A stretch of 64,000 nt of DNA, taken from assembly GCA_014773175.1 (NCBI GenBank), contig VXCM01000907.1, positions 1-64,000 of the forward strand. The letters are read 5' to 3'. A program made the position numbers and the translations under genes. Positions 59,268-64,000 of this stretch are shown here, one piece after another. The notes beneath the pieces were generated by a model, which searched no databases, had not been told where the DNA came from, and saw only the letters and a list, made by a program, of their open reading frames with translations. Each line of letters begins with the position of its first letter. The stretch's first letter is position 1. The DNA comes from Lucifuga dentata (Eukaryota > Chordata > Actinopteri > Ophidiiformes > Bythitidae).

Positions 59268-62221
59268 AAGATGATGCCTGCTGAGCACAGGAAGAGCTAC
59301 AAGCATAGCTGATTTATAAATCTTGTTTTACCTCCATCCATTGTTCTTATGTGGAGTGTTCATCTATTATATGGCTTGTATAACCATAATGAGTGATTTT
59401 TTTATGATTTGTAACTTTTCACTCTCTGTTTCCTTTATAAACAGGATAAGCTATTATTGTGTTTATGTTTTAAATCAAGCATGTGATGTTAGCATGAAAA
59501 GTGATGTTACGCAGTTTGCTAAAGCTAAAAATAATGAAGACATTCTTCAGTATCTCGGTAAATCTCTGTTAATTTATTCAGGTTTTCTCATAATTGGAAG
59601 AAGAGGCATATGCTAAGAAGCATCCAAAGCCTTTTAGGCTGAAATAGAAAAGCAAAACAGTCTGTGTTTTCTGTGACTTGTGAACTGTAAATGTAATTAT
59701 ACAAACAACTCGTGCTCTTATTAGCCTTTATTGTCGACATAATTATCTGACTGAAGGAGTTGGTGTGTTTGTCTTTGCAGGTTTATAATCTGAACAAAGA
59801 CAACCAGGGTGAAGGCAGTAAGTGACTTTAGTTTGCATTAATTTAGTAACGTATGCAAAATTATTATTAAATTAAATGATTAATAATAGGGACTGTACTG
59901 ATTTTATATATCAATATCAATTACATAATTTATTTGTTTTTCCCATGGCTCACACCCTATCTGTGTCTTTCTTTCTCTCCAACAGTGGTCCAGCTGGATG
60001 TGATCGGGTTCAACGTGATTAAAAAATTCATCTGTGCAGTAGAAACCCGAGGTACAACATCAGCTTTTGTCTTCTTTTTTTTAATGGATTTCTTGTTTCA
60101 TTAATCTAAAACTTTCCATATCAGTTAAACTCAGTTCATATCTTTACTTGTTTACATGTGCTGTATTTATGTGTACTGTATATGTAAAGTATCGATGTGG
60201 ATGGTACAAATATAGTTATGTGCATCATCCAGTTAATGTTCGACACATGCTGTTGGCACAAGGGTGAAAGGTCATCAGCTGGACTCACACCACCTTCTAA
60301 CTGTGTTGTCTTGACAACAGGATGCTGCAAACTGGAGCATATGAGCAGCGCGGAACAGACAGAAATCTCTCCCTCTGCTCACGGAGCAGGGCTTTTCCTC
60401 TCCTATACATGCCTTGTCTTTGCATGCATAGAAAAAAGTTAGTTAGCTTAGAAGTTCTTCAGATCTGGCTCGGCCGAATGTATCACTCAGGTGGTTATTT
60501 TCAGAACTATGGTTGACATGTAACAAGTTCCTCTCCTCCTCCCCTCCCCTCCCCTCCTAAAGGTATTGATGAACAGGGCTTATACCGAATTGTTGGCGTC
60601 AACTCCAGAGTACAAAAGCTGCTGAGCCTCGCTATGGGTAAGCACAGAAATATACCCTCCCCTAAGAAAAAAGTGAAGGGAAAATGAGATTTGAGATAAA
60701 AGACAGAAATGTAAAAAACCATATTATGATCAAATAGTATTGAAATAATCTATGTATTTCTGTCTCCTTTTATTTGTTGTTGTGTGTATGGTGTCTCTAT
60801 CCAATCTCATTGTTTCTTTAATTTTCATATTTTCTTCATCAGATCCTAAAACATGTGCTGATGTGGAGCTGGATAACCCAGAGTGGGAGATCAAGACTAT
60901 CACTAGTGCTATCAAGCATTATCTCAGGTCTGTATGAAAAGGCTAAAAAGAAAATTAAAGTAGAAGATTTACATTATAAAAATTGAAATATGTGCATTTA
61001 TTATAACCTCAGAGACTTGTTCAGTGGGTTGATTGGTCCTTTTATGACTTTGGATCCTTCCTTTCATTTGAAAATTGCAGCTGTTCGCAGCATTTTCTTG
61101 AATAAAGCTGCATAACTGCTTTAGTCTCTCCTTCATGATCTCTGTCCTGGATGCAGGCCAGTGAACAGTTGTTTTTTTTTTTTTTTTTTTTTTGTTCATT
61201 TGCTTGTGAAATGTGTGACAACATTTGTTTATTCAGAGTTGTTTTTGCTGAACCACAAAACTTTACTCCACACATTCAAACTGTTAGATATGATCACACC
61301 TGCAGGTTGCCCAGAACAACCATGGTCTTACCTGTCTAGGACTCTAGGGACTCCTTTTCTTCAAATGCGTGATGCATAATGTGGATGTATGAAAAAACCT
61401 TTAGGGTGAACTGTGAGATTTGATGCAGTGATTGCACTTAGCTTCCTGGACATCCTTCTATCTGGATGACTCAGATAAGCCTTCACAGACACAGTTTTAC
61501 CTCTGAGCCATGTAGGTTAAATGCAGCTCATTAGTAGTCATGAGGATTGAGCAGCCTACTGCCTCCATGTGGTTGTTTGACCATCTGAGATGAAAGTTTC
61601 TGCTTGATGGATGGATGGATGGATGGATTAATGCCTGGGTTATTGCGTTATGTTGATGATTAAGTAGGTGGAAATACACAGAGTAGAGAATGTAACCTTA
61701 CACACAAAAGCACACAAGAATATACACACAGAAGATCACAAATATACACATATACAATACACAATCACATACAGTACGCACATACAAATTCACATGCATG
61801 AATTGGTACATTAAGGAACAGGTGCATGTTATAAGAACAGACTTACACACACACACACACACACACCCTCACACACAGCATCCTCAGGTCAGGCCTCACT
61901 TAGAACCAGCAGGAGCCATTAGCCGTCTCAGTCTGCTTTGACAAACTGATCTCCAGCTGTGCAATCATGGTGGAGAAGAGATGAGATGGAAAACACAGGA
62001 GACGAGGACAGAGGAAAGGAGAAACAATGTTTTTTTTTTTCCTCTTCTTGTATTCTCAGGAGGAATGCTTCTCAGATTGAGCTTTATTTTTCAAAACTTG
62101 TGCCAACGCCAAACTACGTTTTGTATGCTGACAGTCTCCGTGTCTGTCTCCTCCTCCTCCAGAATGCTGCCTGCTCCTCTCATGACATACCAGTATCAGA
62201 GGAGCTTCATCAAAGCTGCCA
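7983..62221 (+). CDS. arhgap26: arhgap26 (GRAF1), Rho GTPase-activating protein 26; 5' half, exons 1-16, 3' truncated by window end
   Basis: The protein is a Rho GTPase-activating protein. In the family the BAR domain binds and curves membranes (CLIC/GEEC endocytosis, focal adhesions), the PH domain binds phosphoinositides, the RhoGAP domain stimulates GTP hydrolysis on RhoA and Cdc42, and a C-terminal SH3 binds FAK and dynamin. Sixteen exons join with matching phases to 1429 coding bases (476 codons plus 1 base). Domains seen: BAR about residues 7-262, PH about 265-369, RhoGAP from about 383 with the finger motif GLYRIVGV and R412. Against my memory of the human paralogues it fits GRAF1 better than ARHGAP10 or ARHGAP42, for example in exons 2, 10 and 11. 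No frameshift or in-frame stop is seen. The rest of RhoGAP, the linker and SH3 are expected downstream of the window. All introns are GT-AG. The span given includes introns; exons are listed separately. Confidence 0.97.
8144..8187. repeat. (CT)n microsatellite next to exon 1 donor
   Basis: The pure CT run starts seven bases after the exon 1 splice junction. Confidence 0.9.
9080..9272. mobile_element. foldback MITE-like repeat (TTCTGAGATTAAAG family)
   Basis: The left arm AAGAAGACTTCTGAGATTAA (from about 9129) and the inverse of the right arm, which ends near 9272 in TTAAGTGGCCCT, share GAAGA-TTCTGAGATTAAAG-T-AGAATTCTGA. The interior repeats AGAATTCTGA/TTTAATCTCAG modules. The left edge is a T-run joined to an A-run by N9113, so it may be misassembled. 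Confidence 0.5.
9290..9387. repeat. A-rich tract and (CA)n
   Basis: A-runs interrupted by C with N9336 precede a (CA)n at about 9355-9387. Confidence 0.8.
10914..10945. repeat. (CA)n microsatellite
   Basis: About 16 CA units in intron 1. Confidence 0.9.
11178..11217. repeat. poly(T) tract, about 40 bases
   Basis: Uninterrupted T run. It could be the tail of a minus-strand retroelement, but no body is recognisable next to it. Confidence 0.8.
12750..12805. repeat. (CT)n(CA)n compound microsatellite
   Basis: CT units pass directly into CA units. Nominal frames across it are artefacts. A purine-rich GGAGA region follows at about 12990-13130. Confidence 0.9.
13461..13578. repeat. (CA)n locus duplicated across a single N
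   Basis: CCTTGCTTTGTCAGGGAAAA followed by TTGTCTGA-(CA)n occurs at 13461-13520 and again at 13522-13578, separated by N13521. The two copies differ only in repeat length and one terminal base. Probable assembly duplication. Confidence 0.75.
13695..13800 (+). mobile_element. retroelement 3' tail remnant
   Basis: AACATTTCACTGCCGTTAAC, then GTGTGTGACAAATAAAGAGC and CTTGCACCTTGAACTTGAAC, resembles the 3' end of a frequent fish LINE/SINE family, with an AATAAA and a short TTGAAC-like terminal repeat. No coding part remains. Confidence 0.45.
14880..14957. repeat. (CA)n-rich repeat
   Basis: Imperfect CA repeats with CATT interruptions, ending in a pure run at about 14920-14957. Confidence 0.85.
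15245..15470 (+). pseudogene. Tc1/mariner transposon relic with transposase C-terminus
   Basis: A terminal motif CAGTGGGGTCCAAAAGTCTG starts at 15245, directly after TA (15243-15244), as in Tc1-like elements. Inside, the frame ending at TAA 15468-15470 reads [20 protein letters not shown] then GRTKY, the C-terminus of Tc1 transposases. Upstream codons include a stop (TAA 15369-15371) and a shift of frame, and the DDE catalytic region is deleted. It is not functional. No right terminal repeat was recognised. Confidence 0.7.
15617..15667. repeat. (TA)n and (GATA)n
   Basis: A TATA run at about 15617-15645 is followed by TAGATAGATAGATAG. Confidence 0.8.
16603..16637. repeat. perfect 15-bp hairpin
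   Basis: AATAACTCCCTCGCC (16603-16617), loop TTCAT, then its exact reverse complement (16623-16637). No T-run follows and it lies deep in intron 1. Its role is unknown. Confidence 0.85.
18951..19404. mobile_element. hAT MITE (454 bp) with perfect 8-bp target duplication
   Basis: The identical 8-mer ATGTTTAT flanks it (18943-18950 and 19405-19412). The left end AAGGGGCGACA and the inverse of the right end, CAGGGGCGGATCTAGGG, form an imperfect terminal inverted repeat. A 15-bp stem (19274-19288 with 19304-19318) lies near the right end. It has no transposase; the antisense frame at 18934-19233 is not a known protein. Confidence 0.75.
21199..21337. repeat. (GT)n and (CT)n microsatellites
   Basis: A GT run lies at about 21199-21223 and a CT run at about 21315-21337. 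Confidence 0.85.
22037..22614. mobile_element. TTAA-flanked MITE, copy A (578 bp)
   Basis: It starts TTAAAGGACTATACTGACCA and ends GGCCGGTGTGGTCCTTTAA. The terminal inverted repeat runs about 88 bases each side, through TTGCATG.GTGAGCCTAATAT and TTACTGAC.ATCATTTCCCAAA on the left. TTAA at both ends suggests a piggyBac-type target site. It is shared with copies B and C and is the most diverged full copy. Confidence 0.8.
23655..23800 (+). mobile_element. teleost SINE/LINE-type 3' tail with (GGAT)n
   Basis: GATGGGCTCCATCCCCCCAC, then GACCCCACACAGGATAATTG and a GGAT/GAAT repeat, matches the familiar fish tail GATAGGCTCCAGCCCCCCGC...GGATAAGCGG followed by GGATGG units. Only the 3' portion is present. 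Confidence 0.55.
25389..25450. repeat. (GGAT)n(GATA)n microsatellite
   Basis: GGATGGATG passes into about 12 GATA units, ending in CAGACAGA. Confidence 0.9.
26898..26941. repeat. (CTT)n microsatellite
   Basis: About 14 trinucleotide units. Nominal antisense Lys-rich frames across it are spurious. Confidence 0.9.
32527..32860. other. assembly gap (237 N) between (GA)n and (CT)n
   Basis: N fills 32576-32812. The left edge is a GA run and the right edge is a CT run, its reverse complement. The true length is unknown. The nominal frames spanning the gap are artefacts. Confidence 0.95.
34984..35280 (-). mobile_element. LINE 3' end, Rex3/RTE-like, antisense
   Basis: CGAATCAGAATCAGAGCTTT then ATTGTCAA is the inverse of the TTGACAATAAAGCTCTGATT-CTGATTC tail found on fish RTE/Rex3-type elements. 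The adjoining region with repeated AAGTGCAAAGA/GTGCAAAGAGTT is the 3' UTR side. No reverse-transcriptase residue is recognisable. Confidence 0.5.
37604..37930. other. complex unique-looking sequence in intron 1, open on + strand
   Basis: The region is free of simple repeats and has a 74-codon open frame (37625-37849) starting at GTG. The frame has no recognised family and no good splice sites. It may be a conserved non-coding element or chance. Confidence 0.2.
38701..38801. mobile_element. TTAA-flanked MITE, copy D (right-end fragment)
   Basis: The stretch GTCAGTAATGTACTGTAATG ... ATTAGGCTAAAGCATGCAAA ... AGTATGGTCCTTTAA matches the right terminal repeat of copies A-C with many changes. No left end was found. 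Confidence 0.6.
40490..40530. repeat. (CA)n microsatellite
   Basis: About 20 pure CA units. Confidence 0.9.
41228..41280. repeat. (GT)n microsatellite, longest pure GT run in the window
   Basis: About 26 GT units in intron 1. Confidence 0.9.
41879..42535. mobile_element. TTAA-flanked MITE, copy B (589 bp plus assembly-duplicated end)
   Basis: It starts TTAAAGGACCATACCATCCA and ends GGTGGTATGGTCCTTTAA at 42467. The terminal inverted repeats are about 88 bases and nearly identical. The last 67 bases (42404-42470) are repeated exactly at 42472-42538 after N42471, so the real element is 41879-42467. Confidence 0.85.
42864..43758. mobile_element. non-autonomous DNA element with internal tandem modules (about 890 bp)
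   Basis: The left end ACCGTACTCAACTATAAGC resembles the inverse of the right end, ACCATATATACTTGAGTAAG. The interior repeats a module: 42949-43020 and 43329-43400 share CCCCTGAT.TTGTTCCATCA and ATTTATTTGTTTAGCAAATT, then ATTGTCATA.TATT and CTGAAAATAATCCAC. A third partial start, AACCGACCCCCTGATTTG, lies at about 43647. An A-run with N43720 lies near the right end. No transposase is seen. Confidence 0.55.
43770..43880 (+). repeat. possible degenerate tRNA-derived SINE piece
   Basis: CGCTCAGTGAACAAAGCATC and GGATTTAATCCCCATTGAGG resemble decayed A- and B-box regions. A similar TTTGATTCCCACTGAGGCC lies at about 62303. Both are followed by ATGAAAATAT-like sequence. Weak support. Confidence 0.25.
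45919..46014 (+). CDS. arhgap26: arhgap26 exon 2 (residues 52-83), BAR domain
   Basis: The split codon A|AT gives N52, then [18 protein letters not shown] and [12 protein letters not shown], which matches GRAF1 rather than its paralogues. The acceptor is TTTCTCACAG. The exon is 96 bases, phase 1 to phase 1. Its donor, ATAG|GTGATC, is weak because it lacks G at +5. The reading frame stays open past the donor, and a MITE begins 112 bases downstream. Confidence 0.95.
46015..48202 (+). other. arhgap26: arhgap26 intron 2
   Basis: It contains MITE copy C near its 5' end, then unremarkable sequence, a short GT run at about 47611-47621 and 47726-47740, and a CT-rich acceptor tract at about 48120-48175. 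Confidence 0.9.
46126..46715. mobile_element. TTAA-flanked MITE, copy C (590 bp), 112 bp after exon 2
   Basis: It starts TTAAAGGACCATACCACTCA and ends GGATGGTATGGTCCTTTAA, with about 88-base terminal inverted repeats. It is colinear with copies A and B throughout, including the shared ACCTTTCAGACCGCCATTGG and GATTTTGAAAGATTAAGAGA. It contains a consensus-like donor ATG|GTGAGT at 46229/46230. Confidence 0.87.
48203..48264 (+). CDS. arhgap26: arhgap26 exon 3 (residues 84-104), BAR domain
   Basis: With the split codon G|CC (A84) it reads [20 protein letters not shown] then M. The acceptor is CTTCTGCAG after a (TC)n-rich pyrimidine tract and the donor is ATG|GTAAGT (strong). It is 62 bases and ends in phase 0. 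It forms part of the BAR coiled-coil helix 2. Confidence 0.95.
48623..48694 (+). CDS. arhgap26: arhgap26 exon 4 (residues 105-128), BAR domain
   Basis: The 24 codons start [20 protein letters not shown] and end SAAK, the conserved PLE(K/R)FRKEQ motif of GRAF BAR domains. The exon is 72 bases, phase 0 to 0. The acceptor GCCTGCCTCCAG is preceded by a TG-repeat rather than a long pyrimidine tract. The donor is AAG|GTGAGG. Confidence 0.95.
48695..53025 (+). other. arhgap26: arhgap26 intron 4
   Basis: Contents are a T-run at about 49316-49336, A-runs at about 50499-50521 and 52583-52621, and a minus-strand CTCF-core match at 51198-51211. No exon was found between the two boundaries. Confidence 0.85.
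51198..51211 (-). promoter_or_regulatory. CTCF core motif match in intron 4
   Basis: The reverse complement reads CCAGCAGATGGCAG, fitting CCASYAGRKGGCRS at 14 of 14 positions. Orientation is opposite to the upstream site at 6699. Motif evidence only. Confidence 0.4.
53026..53127 (+). CDS. arhgap26: arhgap26 exon 5 (residues 129-162), BAR domain
   Basis: The 34 codons start [20 protein letters not shown] and end with [14 protein letters not shown], the basic stretch at the BAR tip and concave face in this family. The exon is 102 bases, phase 0 to 0. The acceptor is TGTTATAG and the donor is GAG|GTAAAG. Confidence 0.96.
53256..53366 (+). CDS. arhgap26: arhgap26 exon 6 (residues 163-199), BAR domain
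   Basis: The 37 codons start [20 protein letters not shown], followed by [17 protein letters not shown]. The FYE.SLEYVFK.QEVQE motif is typical of the GRAF/oligophrenin BAR domain. The acceptor is a T-run then TGCAG and the donor is CCT|GTAAGA. The preceding intron is only 128 bases. Confidence 0.96.
53367..54272 (+). other. arhgap26: arhgap26 intron 6, pyrimidine-rich 3' half
   Basis: Bases about 53860-54272 are strongly CT-rich. They yield long Leu/Ser/Phe frames on + and Arg/Lys frames on -, neither of which is a gene. The rest is AT-rich. Confidence 0.85.
54273..54377 (+). CDS. arhgap26: arhgap26 exon 7 (residues 200-234), BAR domain
   Basis: The 35 codons start [20 protein letters not shown] and continue [25 protein letters not shown](F/Y)[11 protein letters not shown] is a GRAF hallmark. 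The exon is phase 0 to 0. The acceptor is TTTGTTCACACAG after about 400 bases of pyrimidine-rich sequence. The donor is AAT|GTAAGA. Confidence 0.96.
54378..55305 (+). other. arhgap26: arhgap26 intron 7
   Basis: Ordinary sequence with a short CA run at the 5' end and GT repeats before the acceptor. Nothing else seen. Confidence 0.85.
55306..55435 (+). CDS. arhgap26: arhgap26 exon 8 (residues 235-277), BAR end and PH start
   Basis: It starts [20 protein letters not shown] and ends [11 protein letters not shown] plus the first base of R278, so it joins the last BAR helix to PH strand 1 (GYL(Y/F)VQEKR). It is 130 bases and ends in phase 1. The donor C|GTATGT runs straight into a (GT)n microsatellite. 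The acceptor TTTGAACAG follows another GT repeat. Confidence 0.96.
55436..56035 (+). other. arhgap26: arhgap26 intron 8, with (GT)n duplicated across a single N
   Basis: The 62-base block 55442-55503, ACTG-(TG)n-CCTGTAAAATTATTTACAG-TCTTGACTA, is repeated exactly at 55505-55566 after N55504, so the intron is probably about 63 bases too long. A (CA)n at about 55682-55723 and a T-run with N55947 follow. Confidence 0.85.
56036..56136 (+). CDS. arhgap26: arhgap26 exon 9 (residues 278-311), PH domain
   Basis: The split codon C|GC gives R278, then [18 protein letters not shown] and [15 protein letters not shown]. The SSWVK.YC core is PH strand 2. The final Met takes the place of a Gly in my recollection of human GRAF1, with no length change. 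The acceptor is CTCTCTCCCCCTCAG and the donor is ATG|GTGAGT. Confidence 0.94.
56137..57104 (+). other. arhgap26: arhgap26 intron 9
   Basis: It holds a (CA)n at about 56232-56267 and a (CTT)n at about 57040-57084 just before the acceptor. No other feature was seen. Confidence 0.85.
57105..57199 (+). CDS. arhgap26: arhgap26 exon 10 (residues 312-342), PH domain
   Basis: It reads [20 protein letters not shown] then [11 protein letters not shown], ending in phase 2 inside R343. CTRRKTDSI(E/D)KRFCFD is diagnostic of the GRAF PH domain. The acceptor is CTTTTTGCAG, with a (CTT)n repeat adding to the pyrimidine tract. The donor CAG|GTGTGTGCG is the first unit of a (GT)n microsatellite. Confidence 0.95.
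57200..59121 (+). other. arhgap26: arhgap26 intron 10, starts and ends in GT repeats
   Basis: A (GT)n run begins at the donor (57200 to about 57247) and GT-rich sequence (about 59070-59110) leads into the acceptor. Pyrimidine-rich DNA lies at about 58140-58270. No other feature was seen. Confidence 0.85.
59122..59200 (+). CDS. arhgap26: arhgap26 exon 11 (residues 343-369), PH domain C-terminal helix
   Basis: R343 is completed, then [20 protein letters not shown] and MDGREP. LW.EAMDG is the PH C-terminal helix with its conserved Trp. The exon is 79 bases and ends in phase 0. The acceptor GCGCATGCAG sits behind a TG repeat and has no clear polypyrimidine tract. The donor CCG|GTAGGT is followed by a (GA)n repeat from about 59219. 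Confidence 0.95.
59201..59780 (+). other. arhgap26: arhgap26 intron 11
   Basis: A (GA)n run at about 59219-59264 lies close to the donor; the rest is AT-rich and unremarkable. Confidence 0.85.
59781..59817 (+). CDS. arhgap26: arhgap26 exon 12 (residues 370-381), PH-RhoGAP linker
   Basis: This 37-base exon encodes [12 protein letters not shown] and ends in phase 1. The acceptor is GTCTTTGCAG and the donor is GCA|GTAAGT. The length and place match the short linker exon of GRAF1. The sequence is variable in the family, so assignment rests on phase, splice sites and flanking exons. Confidence 0.9.
59986..60051 (+). CDS. arhgap26: arhgap26 exon 13 (residues 382-403), RhoGAP domain start
   Basis: The split codon A|TG gives M382, then [20 protein letters not shown] and R403. 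QLD.(I/M)GF..I(R/K)K.I.AVETRG opens the GRAF RhoGAP domain. The exon is phase 1 to phase 1. The acceptor is TCTCTCCAACAG and the donor is GAG|GTACAA. Confidence 0.95.
60052..60562 (+). other. arhgap26: arhgap26 intron 13
   Basis: Short intron without recognisable elements except a CCCCTCC pyrimidine tract before the acceptor. Confidence 0.85.
60563..60637 (+). CDS. arhgap26: arhgap26 exon 14 (residues 404-428), RhoGAP arginine-finger exon
   Basis: The split codon G|GT gives G404, then [20 protein letters not shown] and SLAM. GLYRIVG contains the catalytic arginine finger R412, which inserts into the GTPase active site, so the GAP is predicted active. The exon is phase 1 to 1. The acceptor is CTCCTAAAG and the donor is GGG|GTAAGC. 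Confidence 0.96.
60843..60927 (+). CDS. arhgap26: arhgap26 exon 15 (residues 429-456), RhoGAP domain
   Basis: D429 is split, then [20 protein letters not shown] and SAIKHYL, ending in phase 2 inside R457. WE(I/V)KTITSA(L/I)K.YLR is the conserved GAP helix bearing the Lys that stabilises the finger loop. The acceptor is TCTTCATCAG and the donor is CAG|GTCTGT. Confidence 0.96.
60928..62162 (+). other. arhgap26: arhgap26 intron 15
   Basis: It contains a T-run at about 61171-61193, a (GGAT)n at about 61606-61628 and CA-rich repeats at about 61700-61880. No exon seen. Confidence 0.85.
62163..62221 (+). CDS. arhgap26: arhgap26 exon 16 (residues 457-476), RhoGAP domain; last exon in window
   Basis: R457 is completed, then [19 protein letters not shown], the LP.PLMTY motif of RhoGAP domains. 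It ends in phase 1 at CCA|GTGAGT. The acceptor is CTCCTCCTCCAG. The next exon, which should begin with a KLENQES-like sequence, is not found in 62222-64000, so the gene continues off the window. Confidence 0.95.
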
Positions 62222-63481
62222 GTGAGTATTGCTTCTCTTATGTCTCTATTTCAGATGTGACCCCATGGGATTCATTTGGCACAACATAAAACAGATTGTG
62301 AGGTTTGATTCCCACTGAGGCCTTACGTATGAAAATATATGCACAGCAAGAGCACTCTAGGTAAAAGCACAAAGCAGGAACATGTGGCTTACAGTTGATC
62401 TGACAACTAACTGCTAACCAGGGGAATCCTTAATTGAGTTAAATAAGTTTATTGATTTGATGTTTATGATTGTTGAAAAGATCAGTTAAAATACAGACCT
62501 GGTCCTCTTCTTTCTTTCCCATTAGATATCTGTTTTGCAGAAGCATTCCTCCCCAGTTAAAATGTTTATAGTAGAAAATGAGAAGAGCACACGATTAGGT
62601 CATGACTCTGTATTAAACGAGGGAAGTTGCAAATGTACAGTTCACCTGCTGAGATACCAGCACACCCACTGTACCAGCAGGACACCTCTGTCTATTTGCT
62701 GTGGTAACTCAGCCCTCCCGCTGTGCAGCTTCATGTCTTGTGTAACTCACAGTATGTTACTTACCTGCTCTGTACAGGCTCTTTATGCAATATTTTTTTC
62801 ATTTTTAAATTCCCCACTGGCAGGAAAAGCCTGGTGAGCAGACAACCCAAGAAAAGCTCTGTGTTTTGATATTTGTATGGTCAACTTTGGTCAAATAGTA
62901 GCTGTAATATTTATATTTTTTCCCCAACAACTGAAGTAAATCCTTGTATTTTGTACTCTAAATTCAGATTCAAACAGTAATGAAATTATGTCACTTTTGG
63001 TGCAATTCAAACTTTCCTTCATTAAGTTGTAGCCATTTTTGGCTCCCTCGTCCAAACCGCTAACCAAGAAGAGCCATGTCTGCCCCCTGGTGGAAGCTTC
63101 TAGTAATATTAGCTGCAAAGCACTTCATTCGGCCATGGGCATTTCCTTATCTCCTTATCATTTTCCTTGTACTGCAGCGCCACTGGCCCATCTGACCGAT
63201 TTAATGTTACGGTTTTAGAGAAGTATTTTAAACGTATTCTACATTTTTTTTTAAACAAAAAAATAAGGTGGTGCTAACTGCAACTTTTTAGATGTTTAAT
63301 TTACAAAACATGCATACACGGTTGACTTTATGACAGATTTAAGCTATCCAACACTTACATTTATTGCTGCATATTCCAAATCCTTGTTACTACTTCATAT
63401 ACACCTTGAATACAATATAAAAATACTCAGAACCACAAACTGATTTGGAGCATAAAACAGTCTTCAGTCAAGGAAGTCGTT
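62222..63481 (+). other. arhgap26: arhgap26 intron 16, 5' part
   Basis: The sequence after exon 16 shows no further coding match. It contains a minus-strand CTCF-core match (63080-63093) and a weak SINE-like piece near 62300. Confidence 0.75.
63080..63093 (-). promoter_or_regulatory. CTCF core motif match in intron 16
   Basis: The reverse complement reads CCACCAGGGGGCAG, the classical CTCF core, 14 of 14 to consensus. It is in the same orientation as the 51198 site and convergent with the 6699 site. Confidence 0.5.
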
Positions 63482-64000
63482 TTTTTCAATCAATCAATTA
63501 ATTTATTTAAAGTGCAAAATCACCATGCATCATGGTCCCGATACACTTTACAGTAAAGGTAAAAAGTAGGGACATTAAAAAGATCATCAAAGCAAAGTTA
63601 CAGTAAAAACAAGAACATTAAAAGAGCAAAGTTAAAAGGATGCTTGAAAAAGTAATAATCTAAGGTAGGCCGTAAAATAATGAATAGAGGTGGGTTTTCA
63701 ACCTTGATTTAAAATTTTCAACTGAGCTTGCTTCTTTAACATGTAGTGGTAGTGTATTCCAGAGATAAGGGGCACGGTAAGCAAATGCTCTAAAGCCAAG
63801 CGATTTTTTGTTAATTGAAGGAATAACCAGGAGAGCAGCATCGAGAGAACGGAGAGGACGAGCTGGTGTGTATGGTGTAAGTAGCTCAGATAAGTAAGGT
63901 GGTGCAAGTCCATGCAAGGCCTTATAAGTTAAAAGAAGAACCTTAAAATCAGCTCTAGCTTGTACTGGTAGCCAATGAAGAGAGGCCAGAACGGGTGTTA
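63482..64000 (-). mobile_element. LINE (L2/CR1-like) 3' part with ORF2 C-terminus, antisense, runs off window
   Basis: On the minus strand, from the window end, the frame reads LHWLPVQARADFKVLLLTYK and ALHGLAPPYLSELLTPYTPA, then ends with WNTLPLHVKEASSVENFKSR-LKTHLYSLFY. This is the C-terminal region of fish L2-type ORF2 proteins, after the reverse transcriptase domain. The frame is intact from 64000 to about 63660. A 3' UTR ends in TTTAAATAAATTAATTGATT-GATTG units at about 63487-63510. Confidence 0.8.

Noticed and set aside
62222..64000. Exon 17 of arhgap26
   Set aside because: I looked for a KLENQES/HSLVHRLPEKN-like frame after an AG and found none before the window end.

Overview
The window looks like a stretch of a teleost fish (probably percomorph) nuclear genome assembly. 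The reasons are a dense load of (CA)n, (GA)n, (CTT)n and (GATA)n microsatellites, teleost-type interspersed repeats (hAT-like and TTAA-type MITEs, a Tc1 relic, fish LINE 3' tails), GT-AG introns, and a vertebrate multi-exon gene. There are no bacterial-style genes, rRNAs, tRNAs or CRISPR arrays, and most long open frames are translations of simple repeats.

The only protein-coding gene I can support is the 5' half of arhgap26 (GRAF1), on the + strand. It is a BAR-PH-RhoGAP-SH3 protein that regulates RhoA/Cdc42 and membrane tubules. I resolved 16 coding exons (7983-62221) with compatible splice phases. They encode residues 1-476 plus one base of an expected ~814: the whole BAR domain (exons 1-8), the whole PH domain (exons 8-11) and the first half of the RhoGAP domain (exons 13-16), including the arginine finger R412. 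The rest of RhoGAP, the linker and SH3 lie beyond base 64000.

Layout: 1-7400 is upstream intergenic DNA with a 711-bp hAT-like element, a 313-bp hAT MITE, a LINE 3' end, a small GC-rich island with a CTCF-core match and a CRE palindrome, and many microsatellites. 7400-7982 is the inferred promoter and 5' UTR (two CCAAT boxes, TATA-like box, three uORFs). 8137-45918 is a 37.8-kb intron 1 full of transposon remnants and containing a 237-base assembly gap. 45919-62221 holds exons 2-16. 62222-64000 is intron 16 with another CTCF-core match and the 3' end of an antisense LINE that runs out of the window.

No wholly new biological system is evident. The observations most worth checking are: a TTAA-flanked MITE family with ~88-bp terminal inverted repeats, present as three full copies and one fragment, one of which lies 112 bp past exon 2 and carries a strong in-frame splice donor; perfect CTCF-core matches in convergent orientation around the promoter and 5' half of the gene; splice sites embedded in UG repeats; and a systematic assembly artefact in which a single N separates exact duplicated blocks.
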